DNA of 64,000 nt from Klebsiella pneumoniae (GTDB taxonomy: Bacteria; Pseudomonadota; Gammaproteobacteria; Pseudomonadales; UBA5518). The notes beneath the pieces are model-generated. The model worked only from the letters and a program-made list of their open reading frames with translations. It made no database searches and had not been told where the DNA came from. Made by a program: the position numbers and the translations under genes. Each line of letters starts with the position of its first letter. Positions within the stretch are counted from its first letter, which is position 1. The DNA lies in assembly GCA_945862145.1 (NCBI GenBank), contig CAMAXE010000021.1, forward strand, positions 1-64,000, given 5' to 3'. Of the stretch, positions 8,126 to 16,316 are shown one piece after another.

Positions 8126-10212
8126 GTCGATGATCTCCTGCCTGTGCGGTGCGCCCGTCCGACGCCGCCCTCGCCCGATGGCGGCATGCGCGCTGGCAGC
8201 GTAACGGCTTCCTGCAGCCGCGGGTAGGGTGCCGTCAGGTGGGGGATCGCCATTGCCTCGACAAAGAACTCCTGGAACCTCGCCTCGACGGCGGTCTCGA
8301 TCTTCTCGACCTGGCGGACGATGCGTTCGATGTCCGCGCGACCGCTGCGGTCGAGCAGCGCGATGCGCGCGCCGGTGCCGGCGGCGTTGCCCGCCGAGCT
8401 CACGTTGGCGAGCGTGCAGTCGGGGATCATGCCCAGGACCATCGCGTACTTGACGTCGATGTGGCTGCCAAAGGCACCCGCGAGCCGGATGCGGTCGACG
8501 TGATCGACGCCCAGACGCTCCATCAACAGGCGCACGCCCGCGTAGAGCGCGGCCTTGCCAAGCTGGATGGCGCGGACGTCGTTCTGCGTGAGGCGCAGCG
8601 CCGGACGACCGTTCTCGCTGGGGGGCACCAACTCATACACGAAGGTGCGGGCCTCGGCGCGCACGCGGGGGCTCTTTTCCGCCATCTCACCGCGGATGGT
8701 GCCGTCGTGGGCAATCACGCCCGCGAGGTAGAGTTCGGCGATCAGTTCGATGATGCCGCTGCCGCAGACACCGGTGATGCCCGTGGCGGCGGTGGCCTCG
8801 GCAAAGCCGGGCTCGTTGGACCAGAGTTCGGAGCCGATCACGCGGAAGCGTGGCTCCAGCGTGTCGTGGTCGATGCGCACGCGCTCGATCGCTCCCGGCG
8901 CCGCGCGCTGCCCACAGCTGATCTGCGCACCCTCGAAGGCGGGCCCCGTGGGGCTCGAGCAGGCGAGGAGGCGGTCGCGATTGCCGAGCACGATTTCCGC
9001 GTTGGTGCCCACGTCGACCAGCAGGGTCATCTCTGCTGCCTGGTCCGGGCGCTCGGCGAGGATCACGCCGGCGGCGTCTGCGCCAACATGGCCGGCGATG
9101 CAGGGCAACACGTAGATACGCGCGTTGCGGTGGATCGCCAGATCGATCTCGACAGCCCAGAGCGTGATGGCGGTGTCGGTGGTGAGCGCAAAGGGCGCGC
9201 CGCCGAGTTCGGTCGGATCGATGCCGAGCAGCAGGTGATGCATGATCGGGTTGCCGACGAAACTTGCCTCGAGAATGTCCTCGGGCAGGATCCCGGCCTG
9301 CGTGGCGAGATCACGCGCGAGGCCGTTCAGCGCCTCGCGCACGGCGAGGGTCATTTCCTTGTCGCCGCCGGGGTTCATCATCACGTAGGAGACCCGGCTC
9401 ATCAGGTCTTCGCCGAAGCGGATCTGCGGGTTCATCAGGCCGGCTGCAGCGACGACCTCGCCCGTGGCGAGGTTGCAGAGGTGGGCTGCGATGGTGGTGG
9501 AGCCCACGTCCACCGCCATGCCCCAGGCGTTCTCCCGGAAGCCCGCCCACACGGCAATGATCTGGCTGCTGTCGTGCACCGCGACGGTGACTTTCCACCC
9601 ACCCTTGCGCAGCGCAACTTGCAACTGCTGAAGCACCCGGATGTCACAGCCCAGACCGACCAGGCCCCACTCGTTCTCCAACGCCTGCTGCATGCGGCGT
9701 AGATCCCCGGAGGGGTCGTGCATATCGGGTTCCTGCACCTCGACGTAGTGCAGGCGGATCAGCGGATCGACCTCGATGTCGCGCGCCTCGGCCGCCTTGC
9801 GCACCACTTGGCGGTGCACCTGGCTGCTCGCCGGGACGTCGATCACCACATCGCCCAGCACCTTGGTCGAGCACGACAGCCGGCGACCAGCGTCCAAGCC
9901 ACGGCGCTTGGCGTAGTTTTCCTCGACGTCGCCGAAGGGCGAAAGGTTAGCCGCGCGTGAGCTAACGCCGTGCTTGGCGAACTCGCCCTCGGCGAGCAAC
10001 ACCTGACAGCGGCCGCAGATGCCGCGACCGCCACAGACGGAATCAACATCGACGCCCAGCGCGCGCGCGGCCTGCAATACCGGTGTTCCGACCGGGAAGC
10101 GACCACGACGGCCCGAGGGGGTAAAGACGACCAGTGGATCCTGTTCGCTCACGCCATGTACCTCAATCGCGACGACGTCGGCTGCCTTCGCGGCGGCCAC
10201 GGGAGGCTTCAC
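8122..10212 (-). CDS. RamA-like corrinoid activation protein ([2Fe-2S] plus ASKHA/DUF4445 domains)
   Basis: The product is 696 residues. An N-terminal [2Fe-2S] ferredoxin domain has Cys60, Cys66 and Cys69 in SVCGGRGICGRCQV and a fourth at Cys114 (RLSCSTK). After a linker domain comes the ATP-binding activator domain: MAVDVGSTTIAAHLC near residue 233, LLVDVGTNAEIVLGN, and a C-terminal LAGAFGSHID. Proteins of this build use ATP and an electron to return accidentally oxidised Co(II) corrinoid to Co(I). This is needed for any Co(I)-based methyltransferase and especially in an aerobe. The start is GTG at 10212, overlapping the preceding methyltransferase gene by 50 bases; its own stop overlaps the MttB-like ATG. 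The partner corrinoid protein is at 12887-13582. Confidence 0.92.
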   Translation of the reverse strand: MKPPVAAAKAADVVAIEVHGVSEQDPLVVFTPSGRRGRFPVGTPVLQAARALGVDVDSVCGGRGICGRCQVLLAEGEFAKHGVSSRAANLSPFGDVEENYAKRRGLDAGRRLSCSTKVLGDVVIDVPASSQVHRQVVRKAAEARDIEVDPLIRLHYVEVQEPDMHDPSGDLRRMQQALENEWGLVGLGCDIRVLQQLQVALRKGGWKVTVAVHDSSQIIAVWAGFRENAWGMAVDVGSTTIAAHLCNLATGEVVAAAGLMNPQIRFGEDLMSRVSYVMMNPGGDKEMTLAVREALNGLARDLATQAGILPEDILEASFVGNPIMHHLLLGIDPTELGGAPFALTTDTAITLWAVEIDLAIHRNARIYVLPCIAGHVGADAAGVILAERPDQAAEMTLLVDVGTNAEIVLGNRDRLLACSSPTGPAFEGAQISCGQRAAPGAIERVRIDHDTLEPRFRVIGSELWSNEPGFAEATAATGITGVCGSGIIELIAELYLAGVIAHDGTIRGEMAEKSPRVRAEARTFVYELVPPSENGRPALRLTQNDVRAIQLGKAALYAGVRLLMERLGVDHVDRIRLAGAFGSHIDVKYAMVLGMIPDCTLANVSSAGNAAGTGARIALLDRSGRADIERIVRQVEKIETAVEARFQEFFVEAMAIPHLTAPYPRLQEAVTLPARMPPSGEGGVGRAHRTGRRSST

Positions 10213-11074
10213 CGTCGGCGCCGGGAGGCGGCGCCTGACGGAAGCGGCGGATCCAGCGCGCGCAGTCGGGGTCGTTGCCCATCATGACGTCGGCGCCCAT
10301 GCAGGCTTTGACCACTTCCTCGTGCATCGGGTTGGTGATGGCGGAGGTAAGGCCGGAGGCAATCGCCATGGTGAGGAAAGCGGAGTTGATGCCGTTGCGC
10401 TCGGGCAGGCCGAAGCTCACGTTGGAGGCCCCGCAGGTGGTGTTCACCTTGAGTTCGGTGCGCAGGCGATGCAGCAGGCGCATCACCTGCACGCCGGCCT
10501 GGTTGATGGCGCCGATCGGCATCACCAGCGGATCGACCACGATGTCGCAGGAGGGAATGCCGTAATCGGCGGCGCGGTTCACGATCTTGCGGGCCACTTC
10601 GAAACGCACGTCAGGATCCAGCGAGATGCCGGTCTCGTCGTTGGAAATCGCCACCACGGCACAGCCGTATTTTTTCACCAGCGGCAGCACCACCTCAAGA
10701 CGCTCTTCCTCACCGGTGACAGAATTGAGCAGCGCCTTGCCCTTGTAGACGGCAAGGCCCGCCTCGAGCGCGGCCACGATGGAGGAATCGATGGCGAGCG
10801 GCACGTCGGTGATCGCCTGCAGCAGCTGGATCGCCTTGGCGAGCAGCCCCGGTTCGTCGGCGAGCGGGATGCCGGCGTTCACATCGAGCATCTGCGCGCC
10901 CGCGGCAATCTGCGCCTCGGCATCGGCGATAACGCGGCTGAAATCACCGGCCACCATTTCGGCGGCGAGGATCTTGCGGCCGGTAGGATTGATCCGCTCG
11001 CCCACGATCACAAAGGGGCGGTCGAAGCCGATCACGACTTCCCGGGTGGCGGAGCTGATGATCGTATCTGTCAC
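10163..11074 (-). CDS. Methyltetrahydrofolate:corrinoid methyltransferase (MtgA/AcsE/MetH-pterin type)
   Basis: This is a 303-residue pterin-binding TIM barrel. It has the signature VGERINPTGRK near residue 24, MLDVNAGIP, AIDSS, LLNSVTGEEERL and the C-terminal MMGNDPDCARWIRRF. The enzyme moves the methyl group from methyl-corrinoid to THF, or back. The GTG at 11074 overlaps the MetF stop (GTGA) and gives a protein of family length; the longer upstream frame reads MetF out of frame. Its 3' end overlaps the RamA-like start. The last 25 or so residues are Arg/Gly-rich and fall in this overlap, so they may be unstructured. Together with MttB, the corrinoid protein and MetF/MetV it completes a methyl route into the folate pool. 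Confidence 0.92.
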   Translation of the reverse strand: MTDTIISSATREVVIGFDRPFVIVGERINPTGRKILAAEMVAGDFSRVIADAEAQIAAGAQMLDVNAGIPLADEPGLLAKAIQLLQAITDVPLAIDSSIVAALEAGLAVYKGKALLNSVTGEEERLEVVLPLVKKYGCAVVAISNDETGISLDPDVRFEVARKIVNRAADYGIPSCDIVVDPLVMPIGAINQAGVQVMRLLHRLRTELKVNTTCGASNVSFGLPERNGINSAFLTMAIASGLTSAITNPMHEEVVKACMGADVMMGNDPDCARWIRRFRQAPPPGADGEASRGRREGSRRRRD

Positions 11075-12093
11075 GAGATGGCCTCTGGTTGTGGTGCTGC
11101 GGCGCGATCGCGGGTGGGGTGCCAGGGAACGCGCCCCCCCAGCACTCCGGAAGTCTGAATGATCTCTGCCACCGTTTCTTCCTGGCGGTAGGCCATCACG
11201 TGCACGCCGGCGACACCTTTGATGTCGCGCACCTCGTTCACGATGTCGATGCAGATCTGCCTGCCCTCGCGCGCCTGATCCTGGGCGCCGGCGAGGCGTT
11301 TGATGACGGCGTCGGGGATGTGTACTCCCGGCACCTTGCGGCGGATCCATTCGGCGCCCTTGGCGGATTTCAGCGGGCCGACGCCGACCAGCATGAAAGA
11401 CTTTTCGAGGACGCCGAGGTCTTCGAGCTGGCGCATGTACTGGCGCAGCATCGGGACGTCGTAGCAATACTGGGTCTGCAGGAAGTCCGCACCCGCGGCG
11501 ATTTTTTTCGCCGTGCGCTGCGCACGCCAGGCGACGGGGTCGCCGAAGGGATTGGCCGCGGCACCGAAGAAAACCCGCGGCGCGGTGGCGATCTTGCGTC
11601 CGCTCTCGAAGCGCTGCTCGTCGCGCAGACCCTTGGCAATCGCCAGCAGCGACATGCAGTCGAGATCGAACACCGGCTTGGCCTGCGGATGGTCGCCGGC
11701 GCCGACGTCATCGCCCGTGAGGCAGAGAATGTTGGCTACGCCCAAAGCCGCCGCGCCGAGGATCTCGCCCTGTATCGCGATGCGGTTACGGTCGCGGCAG
11801 GAGATCTGCATGATGGGCGCGTACCCCGCGCGGGTCAGGAGCGCGCAGACCGCGACGCTGGACATGTGGCAGTTGGCGCCGCTGCCGTCGGTGGAATTGA
11901 TGGCGTCGACGTAGCCGTCGAAAATCCGTGCGCGGCGGAGGACTTCCTCGGGATCCGCGGAGTCCGGCGGATCAAGTTCGGCGGTTACCGCGAAGACCCC
12001 GGCGCGCAGCACGCGCTCGAGGCGACCCGTGGAGACATGACCGGGGAGTATCGGCAGCGGCAGGCCGGGCGCGGGCTCGTCGGCGAAGTTCAT
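11071..12093 (-). CDS. metF: Methylenetetrahydrofolate reductase
   Basis: This is a 340-residue MTHFR-family TIM barrel with AELDPPDSADPEEVLRRA near residue 40, PIMQISCRDRNRIAIQ, ILCLTGDD, and AGADFLQTQYCYD. The ATG at 12093 overlaps the stop of the MetV-like gene (ATGA), which fixes the start. The family interconverts methylene-THF and methyl-THF. In this operon it most likely runs in the oxidative direction, taking methyl-THF formed from the corrinoid to methylene-THF. Dependence on the adjacent iron-sulfur MetV protein is the arrangement known from acetogens (MetVF). Confidence 0.93.
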   Translation of the reverse strand: MNFADEPAPGLPLPILPGHVSTGRLERVLRAGVFAVTAELDPPDSADPEEVLRRARIFDGYVDAINSTDGSGANCHMSSVAVCALLTRAGYAPIMQISCRDRNRIAIQGEILGAAALGVANILCLTGDDVGAGDHPQAKPVFDLDCMSLLAIAKGLRDEQRFESGRKIATAPRVFFGAAANPFGDPVAWRAQRTAKKIAAGADFLQTQYCYDVPMLRQYMRQLEDLGVLEKSFMLVGVGPLKSAKGAEWIRRKVPGVHIPDAVIKRLAGAQDQAREGRQICIDIVNEVRDIKGVAGVHVMAYRQEETVAEIIQTSGVLGGRVPWHPTRDRAAAPQPEAIS

Positions 12094-12560
12094 GCGGACT
12101 TCGTCTCGCGTGCCTCGCCTTTCTGCCGGGCCACGATCAGCCACGAGGAACGGCCTTGCAGCCGACGATCCACAGGTAATTGCACCACCTTGATCAGTTC
12201 GCGGCCTTCCTTCATACGCTGGCTTCCGGCGAAGGCCTCGACCCAGACGCAGCGCATCTCGGGCTTGACCTCGCAGAAGCCGCCCTCGCGCACGCCGCCG
12301 CAGGGACCGTTGCGCAGGTTCTTGGGGCAGTTCATCGAGCAGGACATGCCGGTGGAGCTGAGTACGCACTGCCCGCACATTTGACAATCGAACAACAGGC
12401 CCTTGATCGCGCGCTCCAGCAAGGCAAAGGACGTTTCGAGGCGCGCGTAGCCTATGCGCTTCCACAGCGGGTGCAGCGCCACCAGCAGCCACTCAAAGGC
12501 GGCATAGAAAATCTCGAGGCCGCGTGCATGACGCACGGACCAGTGGCGCACGGCGTACAT
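12090..12560 (-). CDS. MetV-like iron-sulfur partner of MTHFR
   Basis: This 156-residue protein matches the MTHFR C-terminal (zinc/iron-sulfur) family found as a separate MetV subunit. A dense cysteine run spans about residues 59-90 (CQMCGQCV, SCSMNCPK, GPCGG), followed by FCEVKPEMRCVWVEA. MetV binds [4Fe-4S] clusters and forms a complex with MetF in acetogens, linking it to ferredoxin. The ATG at 12560 shares one base with the preceding TGA (TGATG), supporting the start. Its presence beside MetF and a corrinoid system in an otherwise aerobic gene set is the notable point. Confidence 0.88.
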   Translation of the reverse strand: MYAVRHWSVRHARGLEIFYAAFEWLLVALHPLWKRIGYARLETSFALLERAIKGLLFDCQMCGQCVLSSTGMSCSMNCPKNLRNGPCGGVREGGFCEVKPEMRCVWVEAFAGSQRMKEGRELIKVVQLPVDRRLQGRSSWLIVARQKGEARETKSA

Positions 12561-12877
12561 CAGGGGGCTCCGGGCTCGGGGTTGGCGAGGCCCTTGCCGC
12601 GGATCAGCTGTTCGAGTGCGGCGTCGTCGTAGAGGGCCTCGAGGCGCGCGGCCTCGGCGGCTGCCTCGGCCTGCAGGTCGTCGGTGCAATCACGTGGTTC
12701 GCTGCGTTTCCATTCCTCGAGGTAGGAATCGGTCCCGGCGCAGCCGGCCCGCATGGCGGCGGTGTCCACCGCCTCCTGAAAGCGCTGCGAGAGCTGCACC
12801 TTGGCGGTCTCGCGCCCGCGCCGGGCAATGACCTGCGCTGGGATGTCGCGCCAGCTGATGACGCTGAGAGTGGCCAT
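12560..12877 (-). CDS. Virulence_fact-family (PF13769-like) small protein
   Basis: This 105-residue acidic, Ala/Glu-rich protein carries the family-like stretch SVISWRDIPAQVIARRGRE near its N-terminus and MRAGCAGTDSYLEEWKR in the middle. Proteins with this WRDIPAQV motif are annotated as virulence factor by old naming. I recall them next to MTHFR and corrinoid methyltransferase genes, where their job is unknown. Here it lies between the corrinoid protein (9 bases upstream) and MetV (1-base overlap), so it is very likely made in step with them. A scaffold or electron-transfer helper for MetVF is conceivable but not shown. Confidence 0.75.
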   Translation of the reverse strand: MATLSVISWRDIPAQVIARRGRETAKVQLSQRFQEAVDTAAMRAGCAGTDSYLEEWKRSEPRDCTDDLQAEAAAEAARLEALYDDAALEQLIRGKGLANPEPGAP

Positions 12878-12886
12878 GGGATCGCT

Positions 12887-13582
12887 TCAGGCTGCGGCGC
12901 GGCGGGCGGCGATCAGGCTCTTGGCAGTCTCTACCGCGGTGCCGGCATCGCGGCAGTAGGCGTCTGCGCCCACGGCTTTACCGAATTCCTCGTTGAGCGG
13001 TGCGCCGCCGACCAGAACGATGTAGTTTTCGCGCATGCCCTTTTCTTTCAGGGTGTCCACGACCACCTTCATATACGGCATGGTGGTGGTGAGCAGCGCC
13101 GACATGCCGAGGATGTCGGGCTTGTGCTCTTCCAGTGCAGCGAGGTACTTGTCGACGGAATTGTTGATGCCGATATCGATGACCTCGAAGCCGGCGCCTT
13201 CCATCATCATGCCAACCAGGTTCTTGCCGATGTCGTGGATGTCACCCTTCACGGTGCCGATCACCATCTTGCCGATCGACTCGGCGCCGGTCTCGGCGAG
13301 CAGGGGGCGGAGAATTTCCATACCGCCTTTCATGGCGTTGGCGGCAAGCAGCACTTCGGGAACGAACAGGATGCCATCGCGGAAGTCGACGCCGACGATG
13401 CGCATGCCTTCCACCAAGGCCTCGCCCAGCACCCGCTCGGGGCCCCAGCCGCGGCTCAGCAGTATGTTGGTGGCTTGGACGACCTCTGTGCGCAAGCCGT
13501 CGTAGAGATCGTTGTGGACCTGATCGATTAACTCGTCGTCTTCGAGGGTGTTCAGATCCAGATCATCGTTCGCGTCGGTCAT
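12887..13582 (-). CDS. Corrinoid (cobalamin-binding) methyl-carrier protein
   Basis: This is a 231-residue MtgC/MtbC-type protein. The N-terminal helical cap (about residues 15-100, with FVPEVLLAANAMKGGMEIL) precedes a B12-binding Rossmann domain. That domain has Asp114-x-His116-x-x-Gly119 in GTVKGDIHDIGKNLV, then MSALLTTTM and VLVGGAPL. His116 is the lower cobalt ligand in this family. It accepts a methyl group from the MttB-like protein and passes it to THF. It is the first gene of the 12-gene minus-strand operon; the region upstream (13583-13895) must hold the operon promoter. No cobalamin riboswitch pattern was recognised there. Confidence 0.94.
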   Translation of the reverse strand: MTDANDDLDLNTLEDDELIDQVHNDLYDGLRTEVVQATNILLSRGWGPERVLGEALVEGMRIVGVDFRDGILFVPEVLLAANAMKGGMEILRPLLAETGAESIGKMVIGTVKGDIHDIGKNLVGMMMEGAGFEVIDIGINNSVDKYLAALEEHKPDILGMSALLTTTMPYMKVVVDTLKEKGMRENYIVLVGGAPLNEEFGKAVGADAYCRDAGTAVETAKSLIAARRAAA

Positions 13583-13678
13583 GGGGCACCTGAGGAGGGA
13601 CTGGTCAGATCGGGCAAAGATCGCACACCGCCCCCCGGAATTCCAGTTGCACTACGTCGCTTTAGGGGGCGCCAAAAT

Positions 13679-13718
13679 GCCGGAACTGCCGCCAAATCGA
13701 GGACTTCCGGCGTTTTTT
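13679..13718 (+). terminator. Hairpin followed by T-run (orphan terminator-like element)
   Basis: GCCGGAA at 13679-13685 pairs with TTCCGGC at 13705-13711, and six T follow at 13713-13718. This is the shape of an intrinsic terminator for plus-strand transcription, yet no plus-strand gene lies upstream. On the minus strand the hairpin would sit in the leader of the corrinoid operon and is followed only by a weak T-stretch. It could be an attenuator, the end of a small RNA, or chance. Confidence 0.35.
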
Positions 13719-13744
13719 GGTCCGACTGATGCGCGCTGACGAAC

Positions 13745-13818
13745 GCTGGTCGAAAACTTTCAGTAGTTGTGGCGGGGCGTCTTGGAGGCTGTCTCTCGCC
13801 GCGCCGATTTCGACCAGC
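13745..13818. promoter_or_regulatory. 11-base inverted repeat in the divergent promoter region
   Basis: GCTGGTCGAAA at 13745-13755 is matched by its exact complement TTTCGACCAGC at 13808-13818, with 52 bases between. The pair lies between the divergent start codons at 13582 and 13896. This arrangement suits two operator half-sites or two full sites for a regulator controlling both the corrinoid operon and the dehydrogenase genes. No regulator gene is adjacent, so the binding protein is unknown. Confidence 0.45.
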
Positions 13819-13895
13819 CGTGACGAAGAATTCAATTGTCCGGCGCGCGGGCTCCACGCTATCGTTCTCGCTTTGTTCGGTGACGGCGTGGAACC

Positions 13896-16313
13896 ATGAA
13901 AACGAATGCGCAGATCGTGATCGTCGGCGGTGGAATCATGGGGGCGAGTCTCCTGTATCACCTCGCGCTGGAAGGTTGCACCGACACTATCCTGATCGAG
14001 AAAGACGAGCTCACCTCGGGCTCCACCTGGCACGCCGCCGGGCAGTGCCCGAGCATCACGGGCAGCTACAACCTCGCCAAGATCCACGCCTACAGCAATG
14101 AGCTATACCCCACGCTTGAGGCCAAGACCGGCCAGTACGTGAGCTGGCACGCCTCCGGCGGTCTGCGGCTCGCCAACAACGAGCGCGAGCTCGCGTGGAT
14201 GAAGCGCATCCACGGCTTCTCCAAGGCGATTGGCTTCGATATGGAGATCATCAGCCCCGCGCAGGCGCGGGTCCTGAACCCCTTCCTCACCACCGAGGGT
14301 GTGCTCGCCGTCGCGCACACCACGAGCGACGGCCACGCGGACCCTGCCGGTCTCTGCAACGCCATGGCCAAGGGTGCGCGTGACCTTGGCGCCACGATCA
14401 TCCGCAAGAACCGCGTCCTCGATATCCGCCGCCGCCCGTCAGGTGAGTGGGAGGTGATCACGGAGAAGGGCAGCATCATCGCGCAGGTGGTGGTGAACGC
14501 CGCCGGCTGCTACGCGCGGCAGGTGGCACAGATGGTCGGAGCCGACGCGCCCATCTGCAACATGCAGCATCATTACGTGGTCACCGATCCGATCCCGGCC
14601 TTTGTCGAGCGCGCTGGCGAACTGCCGGTGATGCGCGACTCCTGGGTCTCCGGCTATTTCCGCCAGGAGCAGAAGAGCGGTTTGATCGGCATCTACGAGA
14701 ACATCGGCCTCACCGAGGCCTGGGCGCCGAAGGGCTTGCCCGAGTGGGAGTCGACCAGCGAGCTCTTCACCGACGATCTCGACCGCATCGGGGTGTGGCT
14801 GGAACGCGCCATCGAGCGCATGCCGGTCTTCGGCGAGGTGGGGATCCGTCGCATCGTGAATGGCGCCATTCCGCACACACCCGATGGCGGGCCGCTGCTC
14901 GGGCCAACGCCCGGCGTACCCAATTTCTGGATGTGCTGCGGTACCTCCTTCGGCATCGCCCAGGGCGGTGGCAGCGGCAAGTACCTCGCGCAGTGGATGC
15001 TCCACGGCGATGCCGACATCAACATGACCGAGTTCGACCCGCGCCGCTACGGCTCTTTCGCCACCGTCGACTACACCCGCGCCAAGGTCTTCCTCGACTA
15101 CCGCATGACCTTCACCACCCGTCCCCCGGGTGAGGAAGAGCCCGATGGTCGCCCGTCCAAGACGAGCCCCGTTTATGAGCGGCTGAAGGCGCAGGGCGGC
15201 GTGCACGGGGAGACCTTCGGCTGGGAACGGCCCAAGTGGTTCTCGCTGGATGGCCGCGAAGAAGAAGCCGGATGGCATCGCACGAACGTTTTCTCCGTGG
15301 TGGCCGATGAAGTGCGGGCCGTGCAGGAGCGCGTCGGCATTCTCGACCTGAGTGGTTTCGCCAAGTACGACGTGTCGGGCCCGGATGCACGCGCCTTCCT
15401 CGATCGGCTGTTGCCAAACCGGCTGCCCAAGGCCGAAGACGGCGTGGTGCTGGCGCATCCCCTGAGCCGGGGCGGACGGATCTACGGCGAAGTCACGGTG
15501 AGCCGCTTCGGCGCGGACCGCTACTATTTGCTTTCGGCTGCTGCCGCAGAGCTGCGCGATCTCGACCTGCTGCATGAGTCGCTGTTGCCTGGCGAACAGG
15601 TCGAGATCCTTAACCGCACAGCCGAGATGGGCGTGCTGGTGCTGGCGGGTCCGCGCTCGCGCGAGTTGCTCGCCAAACTCTGCGATGCCGATCTCTCCAA
15701 TGCGGCGTTCCCGTGGCTGCGTGCGCGCGAGATCACCGTGGCCGGCGTGCCGCTCAGGGCGCTGCGAGTGTCCTATGTGGGTGAGCTTGGTTGGGAACTG
15801 CACGCACCGCTCGATGCCACCGCCGCGCTCTATGACGCGCTGTGGGCGGCGGGGCAGGATCTGGGCATCGCCAACTACGGGCTGTATGCCGTGAACTCCA
15901 TGCGCATGGAAAAAGGCTACAAGGCCTGGGGCAGCGAACTCACCAACGAGCTCACGCTGCCCGAAGCCGATATGAACCGCTTCTATGTGCCTGACAAGGG
16001 TGATTTCACCGGTCGTACGGCAACACTTGCCGCGCCCGAGCGTCCGCTGCGCATCGCCATGGTCGAGATAGCTGCCACCAACGCCGATGCGATGGGCGCA
16101 GAGCCCGTCTTCCACGAGGGTGTCTGCGTGGGCCTCACCACCTCGGGTGGTTACGGGCACCGCGTGCAGAAGAGTCTTGCCTTTGTATGTGTGCCGCCGG
16201 AACTCGCCGCAGCCGGCACCGCGCTCTCGGTACAGGTGCAGGACGAGATGCTCGCTGCCACCGTGCTCGCCGAGCCGCCTTACGACACCACCAACGCCCG
16301 CATGAGAGCCTGA
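13896..16313 (+). CDS. Dimethylglycine/sarcosine dehydrogenase-like flavoprotein, copy 1
   Basis: The product is 805 residues. An N-terminal FAD-dependent oxidase domain starts IVIVGGGIMGASLLYHLA, with LTSGSTWHAAG near residue 40 where the family places its flavin-linking His. An FAO_M linker follows, then a C-terminal GcvT-like folate domain (SYVGELGWELHAP, NYGLYAVNSMRMEKGYKAWGS). This is the build of DMGDH, sarcosine DH and related enzymes, which oxidise an N-methyl group and hand the carbon to THF. After the MEKGYKAWGSE motif the usual DEDTPLEAGL segment is replaced by NELTLPEADM, so the folate domain is atypical. It heads a two-gene plus-strand operon divergent from the corrinoid operon; the next gene starts 3 bases after its stop. 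Confidence 0.9.
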   Translation: MKTNAQIVIVGGGIMGASLLYHLALEGCTDTILIEKDELTSGSTWHAAGQCPSITGSYNLAKIHAYSNELYPTLEAKTGQYVSWHASGGLRLANNERELAWMKRIHGFSKAIGFDMEIISPAQARVLNPFLTTEGVLAVAHTTSDGHADPAGLCNAMAKGARDLGATIIRKNRVLDIRRRPSGEWEVITEKGSIIAQVVVNAAGCYARQVAQMVGADAPICNMQHHYVVTDPIPAFVERAGELPVMRDSWVSGYFRQEQKSGLIGIYENIGLTEAWAPKGLPEWESTSELFTDDLDRIGVWLERAIERMPVFGEVGIRRIVNGAIPHTPDGGPLLGPTPGVPNFWMCCGTSFGIAQGGGSGKYLAQWMLHGDADINMTEFDPRRYGSFATVDYTRAKVFLDYRMTFTTRPPGEEEPDGRPSKTSPVYERLKAQGGVHGETFGWERPKWFSLDGREEEAGWHRTNVFSVVADEVRAVQERVGILDLSGFAKYDVSGPDARAFLDRLLPNRLPKAEDGVVLAHPLSRGGRIYGEVTVSRFGADRYYLLSAAAAELRDLDLLHESLLPGEQVEILNRTAEMGVLVLAGPRSRELLAKLCDADLSNAAFPWLRAREITVAGVPLRALRVSYVGELGWELHAPLDATAALYDALWAAGQDLGIANYGLYAVNSMRMEKGYKAWGSELTNELTLPEADMNRFYVPDKGDFTGRTATLAAPERPLRIAMVEIAATNADAMGAEPVFHEGVCVGLTTSGGYGHRVQKSLAFVCVPPELAAAGTALSVQVQDEMLAATVLAEPPYDTTNARMRA

Positions 16314-16316
16314 GCT

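Noticed and set aside
13583-13895. Cobalamin or glycine riboswitch upstream of the corrinoid operon
   Set aside because: No B12-box-like or paired glycine-aptamer pattern could be recognised on either strand; a covariance-model search would settle it.
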